DNA from: Drosophila miranda
Lineage: Eukaryota; Arthropoda; Insecta; Diptera; Drosophilidae
Reading direction: 5' to 3'
Length of the DNA: 64,000 nucleotides
Assembly (NCBI RefSeq): GCF_003369915.1
Contig: NC_046673.1
Span: forward strand, 13,872,001-13,936,000
Shown here piece by piece: positions 42,882 to 53,700 of this stretch. A program made the translations under genes and the position numbers. The notes under the pieces were generated by a model. That model was not told the origin of the DNA and did not search any database. It saw only the letters and a program-made list of their open reading frames with translations. The first letter of the stretch is position 1, and every line of letters starts with the position of its first letter.

Positions 42882-45800
42882 CCCCGTGTGTCCGGTGGAA
42901 TTTATCTGTGCTCTGTGTCGTATTGACGGATTATTTCCATAGTTAATGTGATTGCAATTTGAGCTTTATCGAGTCCTACAAGGTCGAAGGGAGGCAGCGC
43001 AGGGGATATCTGTTGCACATTAGAAACCCACTTGTTGTATTGTTGCGGTATTTTTCGTAAATCAAACTACTATCTAGGAACAAACGTTAACTTTAAAAGA
43101 AAATAAAAAAATTGTGGGCCTATATATTATTATTTCTGACCCTCAAAAATATACCGAAATATACCGTCTCATTTTCAAAATATACCGTAAATGTACTGAT
43201 AAATTATATACCACCATATTCCTCGATTTTGATATTCAGTTGAATATTATTAGCTAGCTGGAACTTTTAGATCTAAGCACATAATTTTATCCGATTAATG
43301 AGTCGATTTCCTAGATGACTGGCTTATTTTAAGTACTTCCTTCAATTTGATTGATTATAAAATAAAGTTTAAGCAAAAAGGTCAACAAACATTTTTTACA
43401 TGTTAACTACACAGTAAGTACACATTTGCTACATGCTAACTACATATTTCTTAATTACCAACAGAGACACCTGACGAGGAAGTGTGCACGGATGTTGGAA
43501 AAATACTGGAAGAGATTAGAATGTATTAGTATATTCAAAATCCTATACAAAATTTACCGATATATATGTATATATATGTATATACATTATCCAAATATGC
43601 TGTAAATAGGTCATTAAATTTATGTAATATTCCATTATATATGATATATGATTTTTCATCAGATTTTCAGAAATGCAACGTAAAATTTTTTTCAGATTTG
43701 TCAGTATATATTTTACATTGTGTATATATATAAATGTAAATATATATTGTATATTGTAGATCGTGTAGATTGTATTATATTATGTAATAATAAAATAAAG
43801 TATAAAGATGTAATGCAAAATTAAATTGCGCTGAAAAAATGGTTTTTTCCTTGAGAATGCTACAATGCCAGTTGCCCTGGGACTTGGCCAAGAGACTTTC
43901 TTTTCGCACTTTCACTGACAAAAAAAAACAAGTTCCTTTCTTGGAAATTGAACAAGACAAATTTAATATTTATTTTATTGGTTATACGAATTTAATCAAA
44001 TAGAAGAAATTAATGAATGCAAGTACAAATAAAAATAATCCATTCATAGGAAAAAGAAAAGGAACAAGTCTTCAGACTCTCACTCAGTCATCGCTACTGT
44101 TAAACAGTTTCCAAGTCGATCGATCGTCTAGGGAATGGTGTTATTTAGAACGGCCTTGAGCAGCAAATAACTTAAAACATCTTTGCGGCCACTCTCTGGA
44201 TCGACGATCCGAATGAAGCGAACAGGCATGCGGGTGAAGTGGATTTCCTGCTGTGTGGGAGTAGATAATTCTATATTTCCCACGCCATCCCAGTGGATCA
44301 TGTCGCAAGAGACCTCCACGGTGCAGTTGGGCGTGTCATTGGTCTTTAGAATAACTTCGATAGAGATGATATTGATTATGCACCAGAAGCTCAGCTTAAT
44401 AACGATCTCATTTTGGATGACAACAAAACCTTTACCTAAATGGAAGGCCACATCCACTCCTGGAGACACGTGGGCACGATAGGGCAATATCGACGTGATT
44501 ATCGGTTTCTCGATGGCGTCGAGTATTTTTACGGACTCGACGATCCCAGAGGGACGCACCACACGCACCAGGTCTTCGACACTAATGAGAGAGAGACGTA
44601 CAAGCGAGAGCACCGATTTGATGTCCACGCCCTGATTGTGGCGACTCCATTTGAGTACCGATTGAAAGACATTGATTTCGTGTTCAATCAATGTGTCCCG
44701 TCGCAGCACTTCTTCCAGTGATTCCTTGGACAGCATTTGGAAGGACTGGTGTTTCAGAACTTGGGGTGCATTTTTGTCCATGAACTTGAGACATTTCATG
44801 GACAGCTCTGCAAGATTGAATTTGCAAGCTGTATCCAGGATCATGCACGTGTTGCTGATGGACAGATTATTCTGCAGATGTTTGGCTAGGGCCAATACGA
44901 CTTCTGGCAAGATATACAGATTTGCCAAACCAAGCACTTTGGAGGTTGCATCCACGTCCACGGATACAGCAAGAATGCCCGAGTAAAGATAGCGTAGGAT
45001 TACCTTGAATGCCTCCAGCGGCACGTCCAGACGCACCTCCATCGGCTTCTTCAGCGGTTCCTCCATCGACTCCTCCAGCGGCTCCTTCAGCGACACCTCC
45101 AGCGGCTCCTCCAGTGGCTCCTCCATCGAACCCTCCAGCGGCTCCTCCTGGGGCTCCTCCAGCGGCTCCTCCAGCGGCTCCTCCAGCGACACCTCCAGCG
45201 GCTCCTCCAGTGGCTCCTCTTGGGGCTCCTCCTGCGGCACGTCTGGTTCATTTGACTCGGTCATGTCTCCGTAGAGCAGGGCGCGGAAGTACAGGCTGCG
45301 GTTTGCTAGTATCATACGGTGCGCCGGCAGGCGCTGATCCTCCACAATGAACCACATATCCGAGAATAGCTCGTCCATGCAGAGACTGCCTACATCCTTC
45401 AAGACTCCTTCGCGGAAGGTGTCCTCCAACGTTTTCATGGAGCTGCGGCGTCTCTTAGCGGCGGACGAAGCGGAGGACGAAGAGGTTTCTGGACTGATCT
45501 GTTTGGACTGGTAGGTGTTTTTCTTTAGATTTGTAATCCGTATATTCAATAGACTTACTATTTTTTCGTTTTCTTCAGCAGCTAATTTTTTAAGTGCAAT
45601 TTCTTGTCACACGCTTTAAAGAGAAGTTGGCTGCAAAAAAAAATATCGATTGATTTGATGAATATATTGCGATATTGCGTCCATGCGATATGTGCATTTT
45701 AATTAATTTTTTTTTCTTTGAACCCCCTTCTACTCTGTAATAAATTGCGTACTAATTGTCGCTGTTTCTATTTGAATTCTTCCGACTATTTACTGCTTCT

Positions 45801-45930
45801 ATGTAATTTAATGTGGTACATACATATATCGATAAGACATTCTCCATCCAAAAACCCCATCCCTATTTACATATGAGTTGTACTTGGTAAGCGATGCAAA
45901 AAGTACACTTTTTTCAGATTAAATGCACAA
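42882..45930 (-). repeat. Array unit 5 (right end of array)
   Basis: The last unit, ending at AAATGCACAA (45930), after which sequence is single copy. It is the most diverged unit at its left side (for example near 43390-43400) and carries BTB copy 5 and a TATCGATA at 45827. Confidence 0.9.
44128..45438 (-). CDS. BTBD9-derived BTB/BACK/discoidin-like protein, copy 5 (expanded repeat)
   Basis: 436 aa, intact. It differs mainly by 32 extra residues (96 bases) within the Glu-Glu-Pro-Leu tract, coded at about 45055-45235. The block with EPLEV-SLEEP is effectively duplicated, including a GSMEEP variant. Other differences: KGFVVIQN, and VLKDVGSLCMDE as in copies 1 and 3. The insertion keeps frame and lies in the loop before VPLEAFKVILRYL, so the BTB fold could tolerate it. 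Confidence 0.88.
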   Translation of the reverse strand: MKTLEDTFREGVLKDVGSLCMDELFSDMWFIVEDQRLPAHRMILANRSLYFRALLYGDMTESNEPDVPQEEPQEEPLEEPLEVSLEEPLEEPLEEPQEEPLEGSMEEPLEEPLEVSLKEPLEESMEEPLKKPMEVRLDVPLEAFKVILRYLYSGILAVSVDVDATSKVLGLANLYILPEVVLALAKHLQNNLSISNTCMILDTACKFNLAELSMKCLKFMDKNAPQVLKHQSFQMLSKESLEEVLRRDTLIEHEINVFQSVLKWSRHNQGVDIKSVLSLVRLSLISVEDLVRVVRPSGIVESVKILDAIEKPIITSILPYRAHVSPGVDVAFHLGKGFVVIQNEIVIKLSFWCIINIISIEVILKTNDTPNCTVEVSCDMIHWDGVGNIELSTPTQQEIHFTRMPVRFIRIVDPESGRKDVLSYLLLKAVLNNTIP

Positions 45931-45933
45931 CAG

Positions 45934-46045
45934 TTGATAAAATACGGAAGGTGGAATGTCAATCTCAACAGCACCATCCAGTGGGAAAAGCTGATGCAGT
46001 CCACGCAGTACGCCCCAGCCCCTCCCTCTACTGCAGTCGGCATCA
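45934..46045 (+). pseudogene. Possible orphan 3' exon at array edge
   Basis: Just after the array end, an AACAG acceptor-like site is followed by an open + strand frame of about 36 codons (LIKYGRWNVNLNSTI, WEKLMQSTQYAPAPP) ending in TAA at 46045. Composition looks coding. I do not recognise the family; it may be the last exon of a gene cut off by the amplification. Confidence 0.3.
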
Positions 46046-46061
46046 CATAATTACTATTACA

Positions 46062-46203
46062 GGTTAGGTTAGGTTAAGGCAGTAGCCGGGAGGGGGGGGA
46101 TAAGAGCCTCCCGCCCCCAAGCTCACTTGGACCTATAAAAGGTCCGTTGTGTTGCCGCATGGGCATGTGCCCCTTCGCGTTGCCCGAACCGTGAGAGCAG
46201 TAC
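46062..46203. mobile_element. 142-bp insertion with 13-bp target duplication
   Basis: Flanked by AATTACTATTACA at 46049-46061 and 46204-46216. The insert starts GGTTAGGTTAGGTTAAGGC and is GC-rich with inverted GGGAGG/CCTCCC. A 13-base duplication is typical of target-primed reverse transcription, so a SINE-like or retroposed fragment is likely. No poly(A) tail is seen. Confidence 0.55.
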
Positions 46204-46216
46204 AATTACTATTACA

Positions 46217-47335
46217 AGTCGCTGTCAATGCTGACTTCGCCGCATTGACCTGGGTTTCGAAATGTGGGACCCAGTTATAGGTCGTTACAACCTTCAATTG
46301 AACTCAACCGATCCTCACCCTCACACACTGCTCCGCTTTGGCTTTTGTGAGCAGACATCGTATAAGAGTTATTACATTGAACGTTAGAATAGGGACCAAA
46401 ATGGATAAGAAAAAGGGGCAACAAGTAGAGGCGCTGCTTGGTTGTTGCCATGGTAACTATGGTTAATACAGTAGATCTATATAGCATAGGGTTCGGTTGG
46501 ATAATCGTGCAGAATGATGATCATTCCGCGGCACAGGATTAAAGAATAGTACAACAGTGTTCGGCGTACGATAATTTATATTAATGGTTCGTATATTTGA
46601 AAGTATTTTGATTTACTCATTCAATAATAATTAATTACACAATGACTTCAGTTTAACAATATTTGTTTGTTTTAGGGATCCTGGTAGACTGCCTCCCGAT
46701 TAATTACAAGGATTTAACTATACATAATCAACATGATTTGTGAAAGGAGAACAATAATCCAACCGTATAAGGATAATATTTGTAAATCATGCATTTAACC
46801 TTACCAATTTTACAATATGTATTTACATAATTACTGAACGAAATCACATCGTTAAATTTGTTGTATGATTCATAACTAAGAGAAAACATCACAAGAACAA
46901 AACAAAATAATTCCTTCTTAAGCTCACTGAATTTGTACAAAATTGCATACCTAAAGGGTGTACTTTCTTCATTTTTTGGTTTTACTTTAAATAAAGCTGA
47001 TACATTCGAAGTACAATATATGATAAGGTGTGGCAAGGGGTGTTGGGTGTTGGGAGTTGGGAGGGGAAACTGATATACAGACTTCACATCAAGTTCTTCC
47101 TAATCTTGTTTTGTAAAGGAGAAGAACGCGAAGGCCGAAAGAGAGATCCAGACATAAGGGTAATGCCATGTAAATTGATATATAAAATCCTATTGTTTAT
47201 ATGAATATTGGTTTGGACAAGTTTCCAGTTACTGTTACTGTTTTACACACACGAAAGTTATCCGAAAGTATTACATACATTATTTACTAGGTAAACGGTG
47301 TGTGGAAATCCAATCAATGTCTGATTCTCGTCATC
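46217..47335. other. Intergenic
   Basis: No coding region found. AT-rich from 46550, with the presumptive 3'UTR of the dpr-family gene at its right end. Confidence 0.5.
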
Positions 47336-48650
47336 TTAAGCACTCGTCATACTAATGTCAAGATGTCGTCTACGAAGTACGAAGTGGAAAGCAATTGGCA
47401 TTAGAAGGAGACACCAAAAGCCTTCGGATCTGGGCGCCAAGTTGTGTTGGACAGCAGCGGGTAATTCCCCTAAAAACATACAACACATATGGTATATATA
47501 CTTCATCCGTGACTGTACCAAAAGAGACTGGGATAGAGAGTGCTTACCTGTAAGAACTTGTACCTGGACAATTACAGTAAATAGTCTGCCAAGGGAACAG
47601 GAATAGTTTCCACTATCGGAGATCTTTGCATCTTCAATGGAGATGCGACTAGTTAGCCATTTTTCAGATACGCTGAAAATACAGAAATATGCATGGATAG
47701 GATACAATGTTGGGATAACGCATGGGTGGACGCACCTTGAGCGTTTATTGGTCAGTGGTTGGAGTGGTTCTTCGTCCTTGGCCCATGTAATAAACTTTGT
47801 AAAGTATTTCTCCAGCTCCTGGCTGGTTAGTTTCAGTTGAGTTTGGTTTGTGTCACCGATCAGATTTAGTTCATTGGCCGTCTCGTTCGAGAGTACTTTG
47901 GGTGTGGCTGGATGATCGCTCGACTTGAGTATGTTGTATCGTTCCTTTTGGAAAAAGTTGCGCGATATTTGGCATTGCAGATCCACGGTACTCCCCGACT
48001 TGTAGTATCGGTCGCCCACATCCCGTTCATGCTCATCAATTATCCTTAAAGGGGGCTCTGCAAACACACAACACATTCATTCCGTTTCACGAAAGAAGAC
48101 ATATAGTCATATATATGCCATGCTCTTACCCAAAACGGTTAGGTTGGTGGTAAACACCCGCGGCGGATGGGTGGATACCTGACACATGTAGATACCGGCA
48201 TCTTCCCGCTGTGTGGGATTTATCAGCAATCGCCAGTTGTTCGGGTACTGGAACTTGACGCGAATCCGCGGATCTCCGCTGTACGTGACATTGCCCACCG
48301 TGAGCAGCGACACCTTTTCGGTGGTGCGTCTGACCCACATGACCTGGAAGTAGTACACGCCATAAACTAGGGGGTTTCTTTCCGGCTGCCTGTGGAGTGT
48401 CGACTTACCGTCTTGTCCTTGAGCATGCCTACGCGACAGTTGAGCACCGCCTCGGTGAACAGGTGCACGGCGGAGACGAGGCTCTCCCCGGCGGCCACCG
48501 AGCTGATTGGTTCCTCGAAAAAGGGCCCCCAGTGGTGCTCATGATGGTGCTTGCTGCGAAAGGTGCGTGGCCTCTCTGTCTCATGGCCAGCGGAGCCTAC
48601 AAACAAAAAAAAAAGTGAAAGGTAAGTGTACGGATCTGGGCTATGCCACG

Positions 48651-48687
<37 letters not shown>

Positions 48688-50731
48688 CTCCCACTGTCCA
48701 ATGGTTCCGGGATCGTGTGGAGTCGATGGGTTGCTTAACGGTGCTCCTGGCGCTTTTTGTTGTTGCTACTGCCAGTGCTGCCTCTGCCACAGCCACAGCC
48801 GCTGTTGTCGGTGGCAGCACGTCTGTTGTCCCAGGGCGCTCAAGGCTGGTAATTAAATTTTTGATTGGTGCGCTATGGCTAATCTCATTGCTGCTGTCTG
48901 GTGTTTTCACGGCGTACGCTGCCTGCTTCAGTCCTGTGGGTACGGCAAAGTGTGCTGCTGGGTGCGGCGTGTCCGTTGTTTTCGATGGCATTTGGGCCTG
49001 CCCCTGCGACTGCGACTGGGGCCGGGGCTGGGTCTGGGATACGTAAAGGGTTGTGCTGGTTGCTGCTGACGGGCCAACAGCGGCTGATGATATTGCCTTA
49101 GTTGTATTATGGTCATCAAAAAATAAATTATTATTCTCGGCTCGACGGCTGCCGCTGCTGCCGCCGCTGCTGCTGTTCTGTGTGCTCGCTGTGGTGGAGG
49201 CCGCCGGCTCGACGCTCGCTGTGCCAGTGCCTGTGCCTGTGCCTGTGCCAGTGCCTGTGGGTGTAATTTGGGGATGGGATGGGAAAGCCTTGTCAATACA
49301 CTACTTATTGGCAGCGAAGCCTGCGAAATTTCACTGATTGGAAATACTGATTTAGCAAAGGGTTCCACATGAGCACTGGGCGGGTACATTTGCGTGTATT
49401 TGTTCCTAAAATTGTCGCTAAATCGCATTCGTACTCTCTTTAAAATCACACATACATATGTACATATATTGGAAATGAAAATCTGTTGGCGAATAGCACA
49501 AAAACTTTTGCATCTTTTGATCTGCTCCGAGCTGGAAAAACAGCTGTTTATGAATAAACATCCGAAACAGCTGTTTTTTTTCCCGCCAGCAGCCGTAGGT
49601 ACCGCACTGAATTTTCAATGGCATGAAATCGTACTCTTACGCGAATATCAAAATATTTTTGGCATTTCCATTTTAAAGAATTTTTTCCCAGGCACTGGAA
49701 AGAGCCTTGTGGACATATCATGCCACTGCCAGCGCCACGGCCACGGCCACGGCCACCGCCACCGCCACCGCCACTACCACTACCACATGCCGCACTTAAT
49801 TACATTTCGATGAGTTGATTAATTATTAAACATTATTTCGAAACGCATTTAACAAAGCCAAGGCAGACAAATGATGAAAAATAAAACAGGTAAAAAAGGT
49901 AAAAAATGTGAATTAATACACAATGGGGGCCAAGTCAAGAACGCGGGACACCTGGCTGATGGCCCCACCAAATACCCAGTATACATTTATGTATGCCCAG
50001 AGATTTTGCTAAAATAATCATCGCCTGCCGAGTGTAGGGAATCCAGGGTACTGCAGCGTCCTGTATCCTGCATATGTAATCGAAATGCGCGAAATTTAAT
50101 TACATCGATTGTTAATATTTAATTTACAAATAGGCTAAACTCTTGAATAAGATATGGGCTTTAATTCGGCACCTCTTTGCGAAATTTGGACGGGACGGGC
50201 GGTGGGGACAGGCCCATTAATCACGTTATCTGTGGAGCCTGCCTGCCTGTGGCTAAACGATACGATACGCGGTCGCATATCTAAGTCCATACTAATGGAG
50301 GATGGATGCAATTGGTGCACTAGGATAGAGTGAATTTTGAATAGGCCCCAGGACTATGGCTACAATGATACGATACTCGGTTACTGTTCCATTGAGGGAG
50401 TGGCTGTGTTTTATGAGACTTTAATTTGAAATGGATGCGAGGCTTTCTGCTTGGCATTGGCTAAGTAAATAAAATCCCTCTTCTCAGTGGATTATTTGCG
50501 CTTTTCGCTGTAATAATAATATTTAAAACAATTTCTCGAGCACTTACCCAGAGCAGAATGAAACTGCGATCCAATTACAGAGACAACGGCGAGCAGCCGG
50601 ATGAGACTTAGGCCCGTCGTCGTCTGGAGACGAGTATGGGGATGCGACGACTGGGTCCGGGTCCGTGTCTGGGTCTGGGCCGCGTTTGATGCTGATGATG
50701 ATGCCCTATATAGTACTCTTGGACGCCTCAT
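47336..50731 (-). CDS. dpr18: dpr-family two-Ig cell-surface protein (dpr18-like)
   Basis: Seven coding exons, 50731-50548, 49254-48688, 48596-48409, 48343-48130, 48057-47736, 47672-47548 and 47469-47336, give 577 aa with every junction in frame. The first exon ends in a signal peptide (LSLIRLLAVVSVIG). A long Thr/Ser/Ala/Gln-rich spacer of about 190 residues follows. Ig1 has C in VLNCRVG and YMCQVSTHPP around the MWVRR tryptophan. Ig2 has LQCQIS and YSCSLGR, with an unusual insert of about 55 residues between its first Cys and the W of ITWAKDEEP. The C-terminus is hydrophobic (FWCLLLMPIAFHFVL), fitting a membrane or GPI anchor. Dpr proteins bind DIP partners to specify synaptic contacts. The dpr18 name (versus dpr20) rests on the long spacer and X-linked neighbours. 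Confidence 0.85.
48653..48683 (-). repeat. (CA/TG)n tract beside dpr splice donor
   Basis: About 15 CA units on +, so TG on the transcribed strand, beginning within the GTATGTGTG donor of the intron after exon 2. Confidence 0.9.
49255..50547 (-). other. dpr-family gene intron 1
   Basis: 1.3-kb intron (GTAAGTGC...CACCCACAG). Contains a CCACGG/CCACCG hexamer run near 49736-49780 and otherwise no coding signal. Confidence 0.6.
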
Positions 50732-53700
50732 CCTTTGCACGGGCTGACGTGACTTGCAGAATGTGCTCGATAGAAATCAGAAACCTTCATTTTATTCTAA
50801 CAAAAACGCAGCTGCTAGGCGTTCTCCGTTCTCCGTTCTCGGTTGTTGGCTGGCGAAAGCGAAAAGTTTATCCAGCACTTGATGTTGTTGATGTTGCAGA
50901 TGCTCCCCCAAGGATGCTCCCCTTTCGAGGGACCTGGTATCATTCAAATTACTGCAAGGAGCCAACACACACACACAAATTACATGAATAAATATACAGA
51001 TTTGTAGTCGCTCGCTCGCTTAACTTTGCTCATTTATAAAATGCCACAAAATAGATTACGTTAAGTGAGTCTTACCCTTTGGGCCTCGACTCTGGATAGT
51101 TTCGAGCTTTGATTTATGTAGCGTGAAATGTCTTCGCTAAGCCACCAAGGACCCTCTCAACATCCACATTAAAGGACTTACGCTTGCGGCTCATTTAAAT
51201 TACCTGAATATGGATATATTTGACCCTTTTTCGATAAACAAATTATTGAAAATAATGCAATGGAAAACTGTTGGCTTTGCCTTTAAACTAAGAGTCCTTT
51301 GTTACAGCTTTCTACTCCTTGGGCTTTCCCGAAGGCAATCACTCATTCTGTCTAATGTAAGTTTTATTTATTAATTTCATTCCATTCCCATACTGATTGC
51401 CTTGCACATATGGTGAACACATAGCTGCAGTCTTTGGTGGGGTATTATATCCTTTATATACCCAGGAGGAGCCACGTTGATGATAACTAGGTCAGGTGAT
51501 GACATTCTTTAACTATTTTCTCTGTTTCTCTGTTTCTGTGTTTCTGTGTGTGTGTGTGCGACTTTTCGTCAGTGTTTTTTCACTTTTAGACGACTGCCCC
51601 AATTCTGTTTGCCATCTCCTTTGCGCTTCCTCTGTCTTTCTCCCGCTAAGCCTTAAGTCCTCCTCCTCCTGCCACACTCCTTCACTAGAGTACTCCTCGA
51701 CTACTGTACGCCTCCACCTGTGTGCCATCCATCAGGGCTCCTTTACGGTCGCTTTATTTGCGGTCAACTCGATGCTGACCGGACGCCATACCTCATCATT
51801 GTCCTTCATAGACGTCCCACAGTCGTTGACAATGCAATTTTTAAGTCTTTCCGGCAAATAATTATTCATACAAGGCAAACATTTATCATCTGACTGACCT
51901 TGTCACAGAAAACCAGCAATTAAGCTAAGTGATGAGATAAATTTTATTTATTCAAAAAATAAATTCAAACAAATAACAGTTGGATGCGCCTTCGATTTGC
52001 TACTTGGGCGCCCCAGGCTTGTCATACGTCAGGGTTTTAGGGTACAGTAAACGCTCCAATGGGTGGCCACTCTGTCACGAAAAAAGCAACGAATTTTTCC
52101 CCCCATTTGGACACTGGTCTATCCCCTGTTCTGTCATCATTTTGCATGAATTACATGGAGGCTCCGCTTAAAAATTGATAGATGGATGGATTGCATTCCC
52201 CGAATTGAATTGCAATCGAGACTATAGAATGGAGACACTCGTTAATAATTCCGAGTGTTCCCAACAGAATATGAAACGACGTTCAGGGCAGATTATCAAA
52301 TGCATTTGTTTACCAAGTAATGTGCAGAAATGTTTTAGAAATAAGCCCCTTTGCGAGTGTGAGGCTCTGGACGGTGTCTGTTGGTGGGAATTTGTCCTGT
52401 ATTAATGTGAATTAAGGCAGTCTGCGGCTTAAGTTGCGGCTGACAATCTTAAATTCGGCATCGTCATCGTCATCATAGTTTATGTGCTTTGCGGTTGATG
52501 CCACAACACAAAAACTCATCATTTGCCTTAGCCATGGATCCGTGCTTCGGGCTGCTGGCTTCTGGCTCCTGGCTGCTGGGCCCCGGGCCGGAGGGCGTTG
52601 CCGCCCTGACATAATCACCGTAATAAATATTATATTAGTCTCCTTTTGCCGGCATTCGAGCTAGGGCTCATCTCCGGCTGGTCCTTTTTAGTTGGTCTTT
52701 TCACAGTCTGTTCTAGAGAGTGTTTGGCTTTGTTTTTAGTCGGTTTGCCTTGCTGATATCCTGTCTTTGTTCATTTCATTTAAAATAATTAAATGCTCTC
52801 TCCTGTCCTTTCACTGTCTCTGACTCTATCACCGTGGAGTGCCAAAGGGTAAACTGTCGAAATCCAGGGGGTAAGCGCCTAAAGCCAAACCCCCCCACCA
52901 GTCAAGCGTTTGCCATCAAAAAAAAGAGGCCGAGATTCCTTCACAATGGCAATAAAACTTGAATTATGTCTATGGCGTTTTGTTGAGCAAAAATGTGCCC
53001 CTCCCTTGCCTTCCATCAACCACAATCCCTTTCAAAAACTGGCAACAGAAGTTCCATACACTGGGGGAAACACGCACAAGTTTTGGGTCTTACAAAGAGA
53101 TCTTCAGATGAGATGCGATGCAAGCTCTTTGTTCTCAAAGAAAAATGTGAATTTTGTAATCATTTTCGTTAAATCTGCCTGTCAAATAAGTCTTTTCAAG
53201 GAGATAAAATAACCGAAAAATTCTAGATTATATACTTTTATGTAATGAAAATATTTCACACAAAAATTTAGGTAAATTGCGTTAACCTATAACCATTCAG
53301 TGACTGAATTTCACCTCAATTGGTGCGGAACTTTTCGGGTTTTGAAGTGAGACCCAAACCAGTCTACGGTATTTGCAAAGTTTGCCGAAACCAGAGCACG
53401 CACTTTTGCGATTTGCGTTTTGGGAAATATGTATTTTTTTGTTCTTTTAGAGTCTTAAAGGTACCCATGCCAATTCCTGATTTAAGACGTTATTCCTCTG
53501 CGTTCTCTCTCTCTTTCAGTGTAGCTGTAGCTGGATGTAAGAGTAACGGAAACTGGAATGTCTGTCACGTCTTGGTGCCTCTGTATTTGTTGTGCCAGTG
53601 CCAGTTTCTTTAACTGTTTCTGTGTTGTTTTGTTTGCCCCACGTCAGGCCCTGGAGTCGGCTGTCCTAGTCGTCATTTGCCTTCCTCTCACCTGGCCCTG

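Larger units (their letters stand above)
16839..45930 (-). repeat. Five-unit tandem array of BTB genes (about 2.99 kb per unit)
   Basis: Units start at 16839, 19826, 22813, 25799 and 42882, each opening CCCCGTGTGTCCGGTGG and closing at ...AAATGCACAA. Units 1-3 are 2,986-2,987 bases and near identical. Unit 4 is split by a gypsy provirus (26680-40781). Unit 5 is longer because of an expanded coding minisatellite. All units are head-to-tail and each contains one minus-strand BTB gene. The near identity of non-coding as well as coding DNA indicates recent amplification or ongoing homogenisation. Confidence 0.95.

Noticed and set aside
45005-45350. Gly/Ser-rich and Pro/Ala-rich plus-strand frames in unit 5
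   Set aside because: Same antisense effect of the expanded coding repeat; no independent support.
46268-46487. Minus-strand 70-codon frame after the array
   Set aside because: No recognisable motif and no splice or promoter support.
48928-49449. 173-codon minus-strand frame with His/Arg/Gln runs near dpr exon 2
   Set aside because: Alternative frame of the dpr spacer exon; the Thr/Ser frame joins in phase with both neighbouring exons.
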